Of a stretch of DNA of 64,000 nucleotides, positions 63,810 to 64,000 are shown piece after piece (within the stretch, counting starts at the first letter, position 1; every line of letters starts with the position of its first letter). A program made the translations under genes and the position numbers. The DNA comes from Acephala macrosclerotiorum (taxonomy: Eukaryota > Ascomycota > Leotiomycetes > Helotiales > Mollisiaceae), in the NCBI GenBank assembly GCA_014904845.1, contig MU119312.1, positions 1 to 64,000 on the forward strand. The letters run 5' to 3'. The notes beneath the pieces are model-generated. The model saw nothing but the letters and a program-made list of their open reading frames with translations. It made no database searches and had not been told where the DNA came from.

Positions 63810-64000
63810 CTATGCCTTCTTGCCTCCACTTTTCTTCCACGCTGTTGCTCGCTTCGCACCTCTATTCTGAGGCTTGCCACCCTTGTTACCACCTTTCTTG
63901 CCGCCACCCTTTCCAAACTTTAAATCCTTCGGCTTCCCATTCTTAGCACTAGCTCTGAACCCCTCGAACACGATGTTTTCAGGAGTCTTCGCAATGCCTT
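63810..64000 (-). CDS. C-terminal end of a Lys/Gly-rich protein (partial)
   Basis: The minus-strand frame enters at the window edge and reads GIAKTPENIVFEGFRASAKN, GKPKDLKFGKGGGKKGGNK, then RGAKRATAWKKSGGKKA and TAG at 63,810-63,812. Such Lys/Gly tails are frequent in nucleolar ribosome-assembly proteins, but the family cannot be named from 62 residues. The 5' part lies outside the window. Confidence 0.6.
   Translation of the reverse strand, partial: GIAKTPENIVFEGFRASAKNGKPKDLKFGKGGGKKGGNKGGKPQNRGAKRATAWKKSGGKKA

Noticed and set aside
1..64000. CRISPR arrays, bacterial operons, rRNA genes
   Set aside because: No regularly spaced repeats, no Shine-Dalgarno-linked gene strings and no rRNA core sequences were seen; the DNA is fungal nuclear.

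Overview
This is nuclear DNA from a filamentous ascomycete (Pezizomycotina). Evidence: short GT-AG introns of about 46-100 nt with CTAAC/CTAAT-type branch sites, many HET-domain genes typical of mould genomes, a Zn2Cys6 regulator, and long AT-rich blocks of the kind left by repeat-induced point mutation (RIP). A Leotiomycete-like host would fit, but that is a guess from gene style.

Layout. (1) 1-15,960 is accessory and heavily decayed. It holds an NLR-like remnant, a secreted-protein gene split by a hAT-type MITE, a terpene synthase remnant divergent from an mpaB-like oxygenase pseudogene, a small Cys-rich protein, a large membrane HET protein, an O-methyltransferase pseudogene between two copies of a dispersed repeat, and a broken coiled-coil/TPR gene. 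(2) 16,100-28,420 mixes a second HET gene with conserved genes: ribosomal P2, ribosomal uS19, a Gly/His-rich protein, a Zn2Cys6 factor and cystathionine gamma-lyase. A set of nested MITEs lies at 26.0-26.65 kb. (3) 29,370-46,114 is a HET-gene N-half, a 12-kb AT-rich block with a copia LTR retrotransposon, an intact HET gene, and a HET-gene C-half. (4) 46,380-50,400 is core: Pol III subunit Rpc25 divergent from a CCCH/NUFIP-like protein. (5) 51,700-58,700 is accessory: a NACHT plus subtilase pseudogene, an intact HET gene and a broken ADP/ATP-carrier-like gene. (6) 59,168-64,000 holds a histidine protein methyltransferase, an alpha/beta hydrolase, an RNase H-like gene with a frameshift, and the Lys/Gly-rich end of a gene running off the window.

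The theme is a nonself-recognition (HET/NLR) neighbourhood interleaved with housekeeping genes. It is being eroded by transposition and by RIP-like C-to-T change: many premature stops are one transition away from Gln or Trp codons. The most notable structures are three MITEs nested through TA targets, a hAT MITE with a perfect 8-bp target duplication inside a coding frame, two complementary HET half-genes sharing one 9-bp junction word, and AT-rich blocks whose remaining G and C are largely CpG.
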